From: Campylobacter concisus
GTDB taxonomy: Bacteria; Campylobacterota; Campylobacteria; Campylobacterales; Campylobacteraceae
Length of the DNA stretch: 64,000 bases
Reading direction: 5' to 3'
Assembly (NCBI RefSeq): GCF_001298465.1
Contig: NZ_CP012541.1
Coordinates: 1,426,001 to 1,490,000 of the forward strand
Below are positions 47,723-55,347 of the stretch, piece after piece. Every line of letters starts with the position of its first letter. The stretch's first letter is position 1. The position numbers and the translations under genes are program-made. The notes below the pieces were generated by a model. It saw only the letters and a program-made list of their open reading frames with translations, made no database searches and was not told the DNA's origin.

Positions 47723-49842
47723 TAAATTTTTAACCTATAAATTTTTACACCATTTGAAATAATAAATGGCTCAAAGTATCTATCATCGGCTCGCTCAAAT
47801 ATAAAAAGCTGCACAAAAGATGAGTTAAAAACATTTTCATCAAGCAACAATATCCGCGCATAGTCTTCTAAAAAAACCACATAAATTTTGGCGTTTTCAT
47901 CTATGATTTTTTCATCTATTCGCAAATCTCTTCCAGTACCTTTTACCTTATAAAATGATTTTACGGCTATTTTCTCACCGTTATGTATGATAAATTTTTG
48001 ATCATTTGTAGGCAAAGTATAGCCGTCTCCAAGGTCGATACTAGCTTCGCTAACGCCATTTAATGTACTAACATGATAAAAATTCTCTTTTTGTCTTTTA
48101 CCAGTTGTAATGTCGATATAGCTATATCTAAAGATATTTGGTGCGATGTCAATCATATTTGGCATAAGATAGTAAAAAACATCTTTTTTTGCAGCTGGCA
48201 GAGTGAAATTTTCGCTTTCAAGCTGACTTAAAAAAGTATTTATATCGCTTGTGTTGTAGTCTTTTAAAATTTTATCTACTGGCCTTATATTTTGCTCAAG
48301 CGAGATGTCATTATAGGCAACTGCTACTCTTGCAAGTCTAGCCGAAAATGCCTCATCTTTTCTCAAAGCAAGGCTAACAAAATAATTATTTTCGCCACCT
48401 TGTCTACCAGGATCGTTTAAAGTCATAACATCAGCAAAATACCTTATAGCATACCCGTAATCCCACCATGAAAATACATAATCATCGCGCTTTGTGACCT
48501 TTTTGAGCCCATCAAGCGCTACTGCTTCATCACGGCTAATTACAGTCTTTGGCCTATATGAATAAGCAAAATCTAAATTTATAGCAAGAGCAGCTACGGC
48601 AAAAACTAAAAATGATAAATTTTTAATAGATTTTCTAAGATCAAATAAATTTAAAAAAAAATGCAAGAAATACCCAAAACCAAGCGCAACAAGTGGTGTT
48701 ACGTACATAACAAATCTAACTCCGCTAAAGAAAGAGAGGAGTCCAAGTCCAAGCATTGGCAAAGTAAGTAAAAATGGACGAAATTTAAAGCATAGTAGCA
48801 AGTATCCAACAATGGCTGCCATCAATATAAGGATATTGCCAGACATGAAATAGATAAAATACAAAGGGCTAGAACTTTTTACTTCACTGATGAAATTATG
48901 CTCATTTATAAAGTGAAATTTATCGCTAAGAATTTCATTGCTTTTAAAAACATAAATACCTATTTTTGAAGTAATGAAATCAAAACCGCCAAAATAGATA
49001 AAAATAGCTAGCATTAAAGTAAGAAAAATGGCTAAATTTCTAGCTGAGAGTAAATATTTACAAAAAAGAGAGAAAAATAAAGCAATAACCACTAAATTAA
49101 AAACAAAAATTTTATTTGCTATTAGTGGATCTTTAGTAAAAACATTTGAGCTTACGATGCTTATAAACATAAAAAATATCGCTTGATAATTTTGCAATCT
49201 ATCTCGCATAAAAACTAGCGTATATAGTAAAAACATAAAGAAAATGCTTAAAATAAGTGCATAAGAGCTTTGATACCACCAAAGATAAAGCGACACAAAG
49301 ACTCCAGGCAAAACGATAAATTTTTGTTCATTTGTGTTTAAAAGCCTGATCAAAAAATAGATGATAAAAAGCGCAAATGTGACATTTAACATGTCACTAT
49401 CAAAATATCCAGGCGATGTCCTTGAAAGATAGCTTGGTAAGATAACACTCATAAATGCAGCCACAGCCCCAGCTTTTAGCGCTTTAAGCTCATTTGATAT
49501 CAAAATAACTGGAAGTGCGATAAGAGGAGCTAAAAGCGCACTCATATAAAACATCACGCTTTCGATCTTAAAAGGAAAAACTTTGCAAATATAAAAAACT
49601 ATAGTTGAGATTGGGTGATTAAAGGGGCTAAAGTCATTTTGCTGATGAAAGCCAGCCAGCATGTCTCTAGCACCCTCTGCGTAATAGTATGCGTCATTTG
49701 TCGTAAGCATAAACTCGCCATTAAAGTAAAACTCTGGCATATCCTTTGCCCACAATACCCAGAGCATCCTAGCCGCAAATCCAAACAGATAAGCAACCAG
49801 AAATATAAGTAAAATTTTACAATTTACGCTTACTTTGTGCAC
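47722..49842 (-). CDS. pglB: Second PglB-type oligosaccharyltransferase
   Basis: A second STT3-family transferase, 706 residues, about 13 membrane helices and a C-terminal globular domain. Motifs: TNDAYYYAEGARDM (first metal Asp), YFDSDM (second acidic pair), WWDYG (about residue 457) and MIDI (MxxI), so it looks catalytically competent. The external-loop TIxE motif reads FISE, with Phe for Thr but the Glu kept. It is clearly diverged from the copy at 39.2 kb and its DNA is more AT-rich. A T9 run (plus-strand A9 at 48653-48661) lies in the frame. It is followed by wzx with a TAATG overlap. It may accept another lipid-linked glycan or another sequon. Confidence 0.93.
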   Translation of the reverse strand: MHKVSVNCKILLIFLVAYLFGFAARMLWVLWAKDMPEFYFNGEFMLTTNDAYYYAEGARDMLAGFHQQNDFSPFNHPISTIVFYICKVFPFKIESVMFYMSALLAPLIALPVILISNELKALKAGAVAAFMSVILPSYLSRTSPGYFDSDMLNVTFALFIIYFLIRLLNTNEQKFIVLPGVFVSLYLWWYQSSYALILSIFFMFLLYTLVFMRDRLQNYQAIFFMFISIVSSNVFTKDPLIANKIFVFNLVVIALFFSLFCKYLLSARNLAIFLTLMLAIFIYFGGFDFITSKIGIYVFKSNEILSDKFHFINEHNFISEVKSSSPLYFIYFMSGNILILMAAIVGYLLLCFKFRPFLLTLPMLGLGLLSFFSGVRFVMYVTPLVALGFGYFLHFFLNLFDLRKSIKNLSFLVFAVAALAINLDFAYSYRPKTVISRDEAVALDGLKKVTKRDDYVFSWWDYGYAIRYFADVMTLNDPGRQGGENNYFVSLALRKDEAFSARLARVAVAYNDISLEQNIRPVDKILKDYNTSDINTFLSQLESENFTLPAAKKDVFYYLMPNMIDIAPNIFRYSYIDITTGKRQKENFYHVSTLNGVSEASIDLGDGYTLPTNDQKFIIHNGEKIAVKSFYKVKGTGRDLRIDEKIIDENAKIYVVFLEDYARILLLDENVFNSSFVQLFIFERADDRYFEPFIISNGVKIYRLKI

Positions 49843-49850
49843 TAAATTCC

Positions 49851-51083
49851 TTACAGCCTAGCGTCAGCCTCTGGGTAGATATTTTTTATATCGTAAACTA
49901 AATGGCCTTTTAAATTTAACTTTTTAAACTCATTGTGAGCTACGGCTATCACAATGCAGTCATAGTCATCTAGATTATACTCTTTTACCAGATCAAAGCC
50001 GTACTCGTGTTTTACCTCAGCGCTATCAGCCCAAGGATCAGTCACATCGACCTTGCAACCAAAGTCTTTTAGCTCATCAACTACGTCTATAACGCGAGAA
50101 TTTCTTATATCAGGGCAGTTTTCTTTAAATGTCATGCCAAGAACAAGCACGCGCGCTTTGTTGATAAGCACGCCTTTTCTTATCATTAGTTTTATCACTT
50201 GATCGGCTGCGTATCTGCCCATATCGTCGTTGATGCGGCGACCTGCTAGGATCATTTCAGGGTTGTAGCCTACTTCTTGAGCTTTGTGAGTTAGGTAGTA
50301 TGGATCTACGCCGATGCAGTGACCGCCGACTAGACCTGGGCGGAAATTTAAGAAATTCCACTTAGTACCAGCCGCCTCAAGCACGTCGATAGTGTTGATG
50401 TGAAGCTTTTCAAACAGCATCGCAAGCTCGTTTATAAAGGCGATGTTGATGTCGCGCTGAGTATTCTCGATGACCTTTGCAGCCTCTGCTACTTTGATGC
50501 TTGAAGCTTTGTGAGTGCCAGCTGTGATGATAGAGCGGTAAATTTCATCGACCTTGTCAGCGATCTCTGGAGTTGAGCCACTTGTGATCTTTTTGATCTT
50601 TGTAACAGTATGCTCTTTGTCACCTGGGTTTATGCGCTCTGGAGAGTAGCCGCAGAAGAAGTCTTTGTTAAATTTAAGTCCGCTCTCTTCAAGAAGTGGC
50701 ACGCAAATTTCTTCTGTAACGCCTGGATAAACGGTGCTCTCATAGACAACGATGTCGCCTTTTTTAAGCACTTTTGCCACGCTCTGGGTCGCTTTTACCA
50801 CTGGGGTTAGATCAGGGCGCTTGTTTTTGTCTATCGGAGTTGGAACAGTCACGATGAAGAAATTGCAATCCTTTATATCGTCCAAATTTAAGCTAAATTT
50901 CATACCATTATCGATCGCTTTTTTCATCTGCTCACTGCTAAGCTCAAGCGTTCTATCATAGCCACTTTTAAGCTCTTCTATACGTTTTGCATTTACATCA
51001 AAGCCTACTACTTCGTACTTTTCGCTAAAAGCTGCTGCAAGTGGAAGTCCCACATATCCAAGTCCTACTACTGCTATTTTCAT
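49851..51083 (-). CDS. Nucleotide-sugar 6-dehydrogenase (TviB/WbpA-like)
   Basis: A 410-residue UDP-sugar dehydrogenase that oxidises C6 to a carboxylate with NAD. It has the Rossmann loop VVGLGYVGLPLAAAF, VTVPTPIDKNKRPDL, YESTVYPGVTEE, the catalytic cysteine in GGHCIGVDPYYLTHKAQ, and TFKENCPDIRNS. These features belong to the TviB/WbpA branch that uses UDP-GlcNAc or UDP-GalNAc, giving a HexNAc-uronic acid, rather than UDP-glucose. It overlaps the ecotin gene by four bases and precedes the second OTase by eight, so it belongs to this module. Confidence 0.88.
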   Translation of the reverse strand: MKIAVVGLGYVGLPLAAAFSEKYEVVGFDVNAKRIEELKSGYDRTLELSSEQMKKAIDNGMKFSLNLDDIKDCNFFIVTVPTPIDKNKRPDLTPVVKATQSVAKVLKKGDIVVYESTVYPGVTEEICVPLLEESGLKFNKDFFCGYSPERINPGDKEHTVTKIKKITSGSTPEIADKVDEIYRSIITAGTHKASSIKVAEAAKVIENTQRDINIAFINELAMLFEKLHINTIDVLEAAGTKWNFLNFRPGLVGGHCIGVDPYYLTHKAQEVGYNPEMILAGRRINDDMGRYAADQVIKLMIRKGVLINKARVLVLGMTFKENCPDIRNSRVIDVVDELKDFGCKVDVTDPWADSAEVKHEYGFDLVKEYNLDDYDCIVIAVAHNEFKKLNLKGHLVYDIKNIYPEADARL

Positions 51084-51520
51084 TTACTTTTTCCTTTCTT
51101 TTTTGCTTCTATCTTTTTTACGCGTTCGTACATTCTTATTTCCGCACTTACACCTTTTGGAGTTATGATTCTAATAGGGCTAATGCCTGGTAAAATTTTA
51201 GTAAATTCGTAATAAACCCGCCTCTTTTTCTTTCTGTCCTTGCATAGCATCATCGTTTGCGCTAGCTCATCCCCGCCGCTAAATTCGTAATAAATTCCGC
51301 GCGCGTCCTCTTTTTGTTCAAGCTTTCCGCCGAGCAAAAAGGCGAAGTTGCAGTCGATTTCTATCTCTTTAAAAAATGCGACTTCGTATTTAAAATAATC
51401 AGGCGGCATCTTTGAGATAGGTAGCTCAAAAATATTTTCCTCGGTTTTTAGCGTGTTTTCACCTGCTAAAAGCGCAAATGGAAGCACGCAAGCTACGATA
51501 AAAAGTAAAATTTTTCTCAT
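51080..51520 (-). CDS. eco: Ecotin-family periplasmic serine protease inhibitor
   Basis: A 146-residue secreted protein with a signal peptide (MRKILLFIVACVLPFALLAG, cleavage near residue 19-20). The mature part matches ecotin: EIDCN with Cys57, LLGGKLE, YYEF, QTMMLC with Cys93 and then KKK, and PIRIITP near the C-terminus. Cys57 and Cys93 correspond to the ecotin disulfide, and the Met of TMM lies where E. coli ecotin has its P1 Met, the residue presented to trypsin-like proteases. The Lys-rich tail (KKIEAKKKGKSK) is unusual. It overlaps both neighbouring dehydrogenase genes by four bases, so it is translated with them. It probably protects against host serine proteases such as elastase or trypsin; that is inference from the family. 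Confidence 0.85.
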   Translation of the reverse strand: MRKILLFIVACVLPFALLAGENTLKTEENIFELPISKMPPDYFKYEVAFFKEIEIDCNFAFLLGGKLEQKEDARGIYYEFSGGDELAQTMMLCKDRKKKRRVYYEFTKILPGISPIRIITPKGVSAEIRMYERVKKIEAKKKGKSK

Positions 51521-52839
51521 GCCTTTACTCCGATTTGGAAATATTTAAATCCGTGTTCGGTTAAAATTTTAGCATTGTATTGATTTCGTCCGTCAAATAT
51601 GACGGCGTTTTTTAGCCTCTCTTTGATCTCCATAAAATCAGGTGATCTAAACTCGCTCCACTCAGTTACAAGCACCATAGCATCGGCGTTATCAAGAGCA
51701 TCGTACTTATTTTTAGCATATTTTATATCTAAATTTGGCATATATTTTTTAGCTTCTTCGCTTGATTTTGGATCGTACGCCACCACTTTTGCGCCAGCAT
51801 CGTCTAAAAGCTTTATCAAAGTTAGTGAGCTGGCCTCTCTCATATCATCAGTGTTTGGCTTAAATGCAAGCCCCCAAAGCGCGATCGTCTTGCCATTTAG
51901 ATCGCCGTCAAAGAAATTACAAATTTTCTCAAATAGCACTCTTTTTTGAGCCTTATTTCTTGACTCAACCGCGTTTAAAAGCTCTGGCTCAAATCCATTT
52001 TGTCTAGCTGTGTAGATGAGTGCCTCAACGTCTTTTGGAAAGCAACTGCCGCCGTATCCGCAACCTGGATAGATGAAGCTATATCCGATCCTTGAGTCAC
52101 TGCCGATGCCTTTTCTCACTAAATTTACATCAGCACCCACGCGTTCACAGATATTTGCTATCTCATTTATAAAGCTTATTTTGGTTGCTAGCATCGAATT
52201 TGCAGCATATTTTGTCATTTCAGCCGACTTTACGTCCATACAAATGAGCCTGTCGTGGTTTTTCATAAATGGCTCATAAAGCTCTCTCATCACGCTAAAG
52301 CCCCACTCGCTGCTAGCACCGATAACAACGCGGTCTGGCTTTAAAAAGTCCTCGACTGCCGCACCCTCTTTTAAAAACTCTGGGTTTGAGACGACTTCAA
52401 ATTTAACCTCTACATTTCTCTTTTTAAGTTCACTCTCGATCACCTCATGCACCTTAGCTCCAGTGCCTACTGGAACGGTTGATTTATCGACTACGATTAG
52501 TGGTTTGCTTAAATTTTCTCCGATAGACTTGGCAACTGAGAGAACGTATTTTAAATCCGCCTGCCCATCAGCACCCATAGGCGTGCCAACTGCGATAAAT
52601 AGCACATCTGCATGCTCTAGCGCCTCGGTTATCTGCGTGCTAAATTTAAGCGAGCCATTTTTGTAGCACTCACTCACGATATCAGCAAGCCCAGGCTCAT
52701 ATATAGGCACGATGCCGTTTTTTAGCGCTTCGATCTTTTTGCTATCGACATCGACGCAGATCACGCTGTTGCCCATCTTAGCAAAGCATGCACCACTTAC
52801 TAGTCCAACATATCCGGTTCCAATTACTGCTACCCTCAT
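51517..52839 (-). CDS. ugd: UDP-glucose 6-dehydrogenase
   Basis: Oxidises UDP-glucose to UDP-glucuronate. The protein begins RVAVIGTGYVGLVSGACFAKMG and has VAVGTPMGADGQAD, DKSTVPVGTG, NPEFLKEGAAVEDFLKPDR and the catalytic cysteine in GCGYGGSCFPKDVEAL, typical of UDP-glucose dehydrogenases. I chose the ATG at 52839 (440 residues) because AAGGA lies six bases upstream and the Rossmann loop then starts at the expected place; the longer frame runs into galE. With the galE and epimerase genes it provides glucuronate and probably galacturonate donors. Confidence 0.93.
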   Translation of the reverse strand: MRVAVIGTGYVGLVSGACFAKMGNSVICVDVDSKKIEALKNGIVPIYEPGLADIVSECYKNGSLKFSTQITEALEHADVLFIAVGTPMGADGQADLKYVLSVAKSIGENLSKPLIVVDKSTVPVGTGAKVHEVIESELKKRNVEVKFEVVSNPEFLKEGAAVEDFLKPDRVVIGASSEWGFSVMRELYEPFMKNHDRLICMDVKSAEMTKYAANSMLATKISFINEIANICERVGADVNLVRKGIGSDSRIGYSFIYPGCGYGGSCFPKDVEALIYTARQNGFEPELLNAVESRNKAQKRVLFEKICNFFDGDLNGKTIALWGLAFKPNTDDMREASSLTLIKLLDDAGAKVVAYDPKSSEEAKKYMPNLDIKYAKNKYDALDNADAMVLVTEWSEFRSPDFMEIKERLKNAVIFDGRNQYNAKILTEHGFKYFQIGVKA

Positions 52840-52847
52840 GTTTATCC

Positions 52848-53831
52848 TTAAATTTTCTTTTCCCACTCAAGGGCAGTTTTTATGATGAGCGCTAGGTCAT
52901 CTCTTTTTGGCTTCCAGCTTGTTAGCGAGCGCAGTTTGCTTGCGTTTGAGATAAGGATAGCTGGGTCGCCATCCCTTCTTGGTGCGTTTTGTACCTTAAA
53001 ATTTACCTCACTTACCTTTTTTGCGGTCTCGATGACCTCTTTTACACTAAATCCTCTGCCATATCCCACGTTAAAAGTTTCGCTACCGTTTTGACCGATG
53101 TATTCCAGCGCGCTGATATGAGCGTCTGCTAGGTCGCTAACGTGGATGTAGTCCCTCACACATGTGCCATCTTTTGTTGCGTAGTCATCGCCAAAGATAC
53201 CCATGCTCTCACGCTTGCCAAGTATAGTTTGCACAGCTACCTTAATAAGGTGCGTGGCGTTTGGATAGTTTTGGCCGATAAGCCCCTCTTCGTCTGCGCC
53301 TGCGACGTTGAAGTAGCGAAGTATCGCAAATTTAAAATTTTTATTTGAAGCGGCGTAGTCTTTGATGATCTGCTCGCTCATAAGCTTGCTTCTGCCGTAT
53401 GGATTTATAGGGATAGTAGGCGTTGTTTCACTAACTTCTGCCACGTCTGGCTCGCCGTAAACTGCAGCAGTTGAGCTAAATATAAATTTATTTACATTGT
53501 AAGTCTTTGCGTATCTTAGCACCCTTGCAACGTTTGCGGTGTTGTTTAGATAGTATTTTAACGGCTCACTCATACTCTCAAAGACCTCGATAAATGCTGC
53601 AAAATGGATGATCGCATCAAATTTACCATTTGCAAAAATTTCACTTAGATCATCTTCTAAATTTGCGTTTATAAATTTAAAATTTCCTATTTTTTGGAGT
53701 GCTTCAAGTGCTTTTTGTGAACCCTTGCAAAGATTGTCGATGATGGTTATCTCATCTTTGCCTTGCTTTAAAAGTGCTTTTACTACGTGGCTGCCGATGT
53801 ATCCAGCACCACCTGTTATTAAAATCTTCAA
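52848..53831 (-). CDS. galE: UDP-hexose/UDP-HexNAc 4-epimerase (GalE/Gne)
   Basis: An SDR epimerase with ILITGGAGYIGSHVVKALL, FAAFIEVFESMSEPLKYY, the catalytic Ser/Tyr/Lys in SSTAAVYGE and PYGRSKLMSEQ, and LRYFNVAGADEEG. In C. jejuni the homologue at the end of the pgl locus, Gne, interconverts UDP-Glc/Gal and UDP-GlcNAc/GalNAc and is needed to supply GalNAc; this gene is in the same position. I prefer a TTG start at 53831 (327 residues), with AAAGG seven bases upstream and the usual KILI N-terminus. An ATG at 53846 gives 332 residues but has no ribosome-binding site. Confidence 0.92.
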   Translation of the reverse strand: MKILITGGAGYIGSHVVKALLKQGKDEITIIDNLCKGSQKALEALQKIGNFKFINANLEDDLSEIFANGKFDAIIHFAAFIEVFESMSEPLKYYLNNTANVARVLRYAKTYNVNKFIFSSTAAVYGEPDVAEVSETTPTIPINPYGRSKLMSEQIIKDYAASNKNFKFAILRYFNVAGADEEGLIGQNYPNATHLIKVAVQTILGKRESMGIFGDDYATKDGTCVRDYIHVSDLADAHISALEYIGQNGSETFNVGYGRGFSVKEVIETAKKVSEVNFKVQNAPRRDGDPAILISNASKLRSLTSWKPKRDDLALIIKTALEWEKKI

Positions 53832-53911
53832 GTTTAAGCCTTTCATAAAAAGTGGTTAATTTTATCAAAAATAGAGTAAAGCAAAAGTAAAGCAAGACTT
53901 TTGAATAAAAT

Positions 53912-54763
53912 TTAATCCTCTCTAACCCTTAAAAATATTGGAAATCTTGGCTTGCCATTAGCAGTTAAATTTTGAAATTTATATGTGATGATGGAGCCTA
54001 TCTTTGGGGGATTTCGGCGCTTTTCATCGCTTAGTCCTGAGCCTATTTTAAAGACAGTGCCAGATTTTGGCTCGCCAGATTTTTCTTCACCCTGCTTGCC
54101 ACCAAGCGCTTTACAGGTAAGCGAGCCAGCAAATTTTGCGTATTTGCCGCTACCTTTATTTATAGTGATTACTTCACACTCGGCATCTTTAAATTTTTTA
54201 AATTTCAGTGCATTTTTACTTCTTTTTCGCTCGTATGGTGCATTTGGCTCACGCACGACTGCTCCCTCTCCGCCCTTTACAATAATGTCCTCTGTAAATT
54301 TTAAAAACTGGGCGTTATCTCGCATTTTTATCTGTTTTATGATGATCAAATTTTGATTTGGCTCATTTTTTAGAAATTTAGCCAAAACTTCAAGTCTGGT
54401 AAGCAAACCACCACTTGCCTCAGGTACGTCAAAAATATGAAATTTTAGCCTTCTCCAAGCTTTTTCATCGGGCAACTTATCCATCACTGTTGCTTGAATT
54501 TCTTCAAACTTAAGCTCTTTAGCATAAAGCTCGCCATCGAGTGCAAATTTTGGGAAATTTTTAGTAAAACTTAGCGGTGCATTCAGTTTTTTACCCTGCC
54601 TTGAGAGTAAATTCTCTCCGTCCCAGTAGGCACGCACGCCATCAAGCTTTTCACTAGCTAGCCAGCCTGAGACGTTTTGCTCTTTATACTCGTTAAGGCG
54701 CAGCAAGTCAAGAGAAAATGCAAAATTTAAAAGGAGTAAAACCGCAAAAATTATTCTGATCAA
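53912..54763 (-). CDS. Secreted ATP-dependent DNA ligase (Lig E type)
   Basis: A 283-residue ATP-dependent DNA ligase. It has an N-terminal signal peptide (IIFAVLLLLNFAFSLD), the adenylation-site lysine in SEKLDGVRAYWDGE (KxDGxR), GEGAVVREPNAPYE and VFKIGSGLSDEKRRNPP, then a C-terminal OB fold ending RFPIFLRVRED. Such small, exported ligases occur in Campylobacter and other naturally competent bacteria, and are thought to act on DNA in the periplasm. It overlaps tag by four bases; both lie inside the sugar locus without obvious connection to it. Confidence 0.9.
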   Translation of the reverse strand: MIRIIFAVLLLLNFAFSLDLLRLNEYKEQNVSGWLASEKLDGVRAYWDGENLLSRQGKKLNAPLSFTKNFPKFALDGELYAKELKFEEIQATVMDKLPDEKAWRRLKFHIFDVPEASGGLLTRLEVLAKFLKNEPNQNLIIIKQIKMRDNAQFLKFTEDIIVKGGEGAVVREPNAPYERKRSKNALKFKKFKDAECEVITINKGSGKYAKFAGSLTCKALGGKQGEEKSGEPKSGTVFKIGSGLSDEKRRNPPKIGSIITYKFQNLTANGKPRFPIFLRVRED

Positions 54764-55338
54764 GCCTTGCCCTTACAAAAACAATATTCCAGATGATCGT
54801 CTAAAACGCCCACGCTTTGCAAAAAGGCATAGGTGCTAACAGAGCCTAAAAATTTAAACCCTCGCTTTTTTAGCTCCTTTGCCACAAAGTTAGACATCGG
54901 CGTAGTGGCTGGCACTTGTTTGATATCTTGATAGTGATTTATGATCTGTTTGCCGTCAAATTTTGGGTCAAATTTTCTTAACAAATATCCCCAAAGATAG
55001 TCATAAAAGCTACCAAATTCTTGCGTTACGGATAAAAATGCAAGGGCGTTTGCAGAAAGCGATTTTAGTTTTAATCTGTTGCGGATCAACCTCTCATTTT
55101 GCATAAATTTCGCTATCTCAGCCTCGTCGTAAAGCTTGATCTTCTCTGGATCAAAGCCATCAAACGCCTCTCTCATGGCCTCTCTTTTTTGAAGCACTCC
55201 ATGCCACGAAAGTCCCGCCTGAAAACCCTCCAGAACTATCATTTCAAAAAATTTTCTATCATCTTTTACGACTTTGCCCCACTCGTTATCGTGGTAAGCT
55301 ATATCAAGCTCGCCTTTTGCCCATTCACATCGCCTCAT
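54760..55338 (-). CDS. tag: DNA-3-methyladenine glycosylase I
   Basis: Removes 3-methyladenine from DNA. The 192-residue HhH-family enzyme starts RRCEWAKGELDIAYHDNEWG, has FEMIVLEGFQAGLSWHGVLQKREAMREAF and AKFMQNERLIRNRLK. The zinc-binding residues are the N-terminal Cys and His and the C-terminal His and Cys of DDHLEYCFC. It follows the UDP-glucuronate epimerase-like gene by nine bases and overlaps the ligase gene, so two DNA-repair-type genes sit together in the glycan locus. Confidence 0.95.
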   Translation of the reverse strand: MRRCEWAKGELDIAYHDNEWGKVVKDDRKFFEMIVLEGFQAGLSWHGVLQKREAMREAFDGFDPEKIKLYDEAEIAKFMQNERLIRNRLKLKSLSANALAFLSVTQEFGSFYDYLWGYLLRKFDPKFDGKQIINHYQDIKQVPATTPMSNFVAKELKKRGFKFLGSVSTYAFLQSVGVLDDHLEYCFCKGKA

Positions 55339-55347
55339 CTGCTTTCC

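Noticed and set aside
39202-49842. Recent tandem duplication of pglB
   Set aside because: The two proteins differ along most of their length outside the motifs and their DNA differs in composition. They look like old paralogues or separate acquisitions, not a fresh duplication.
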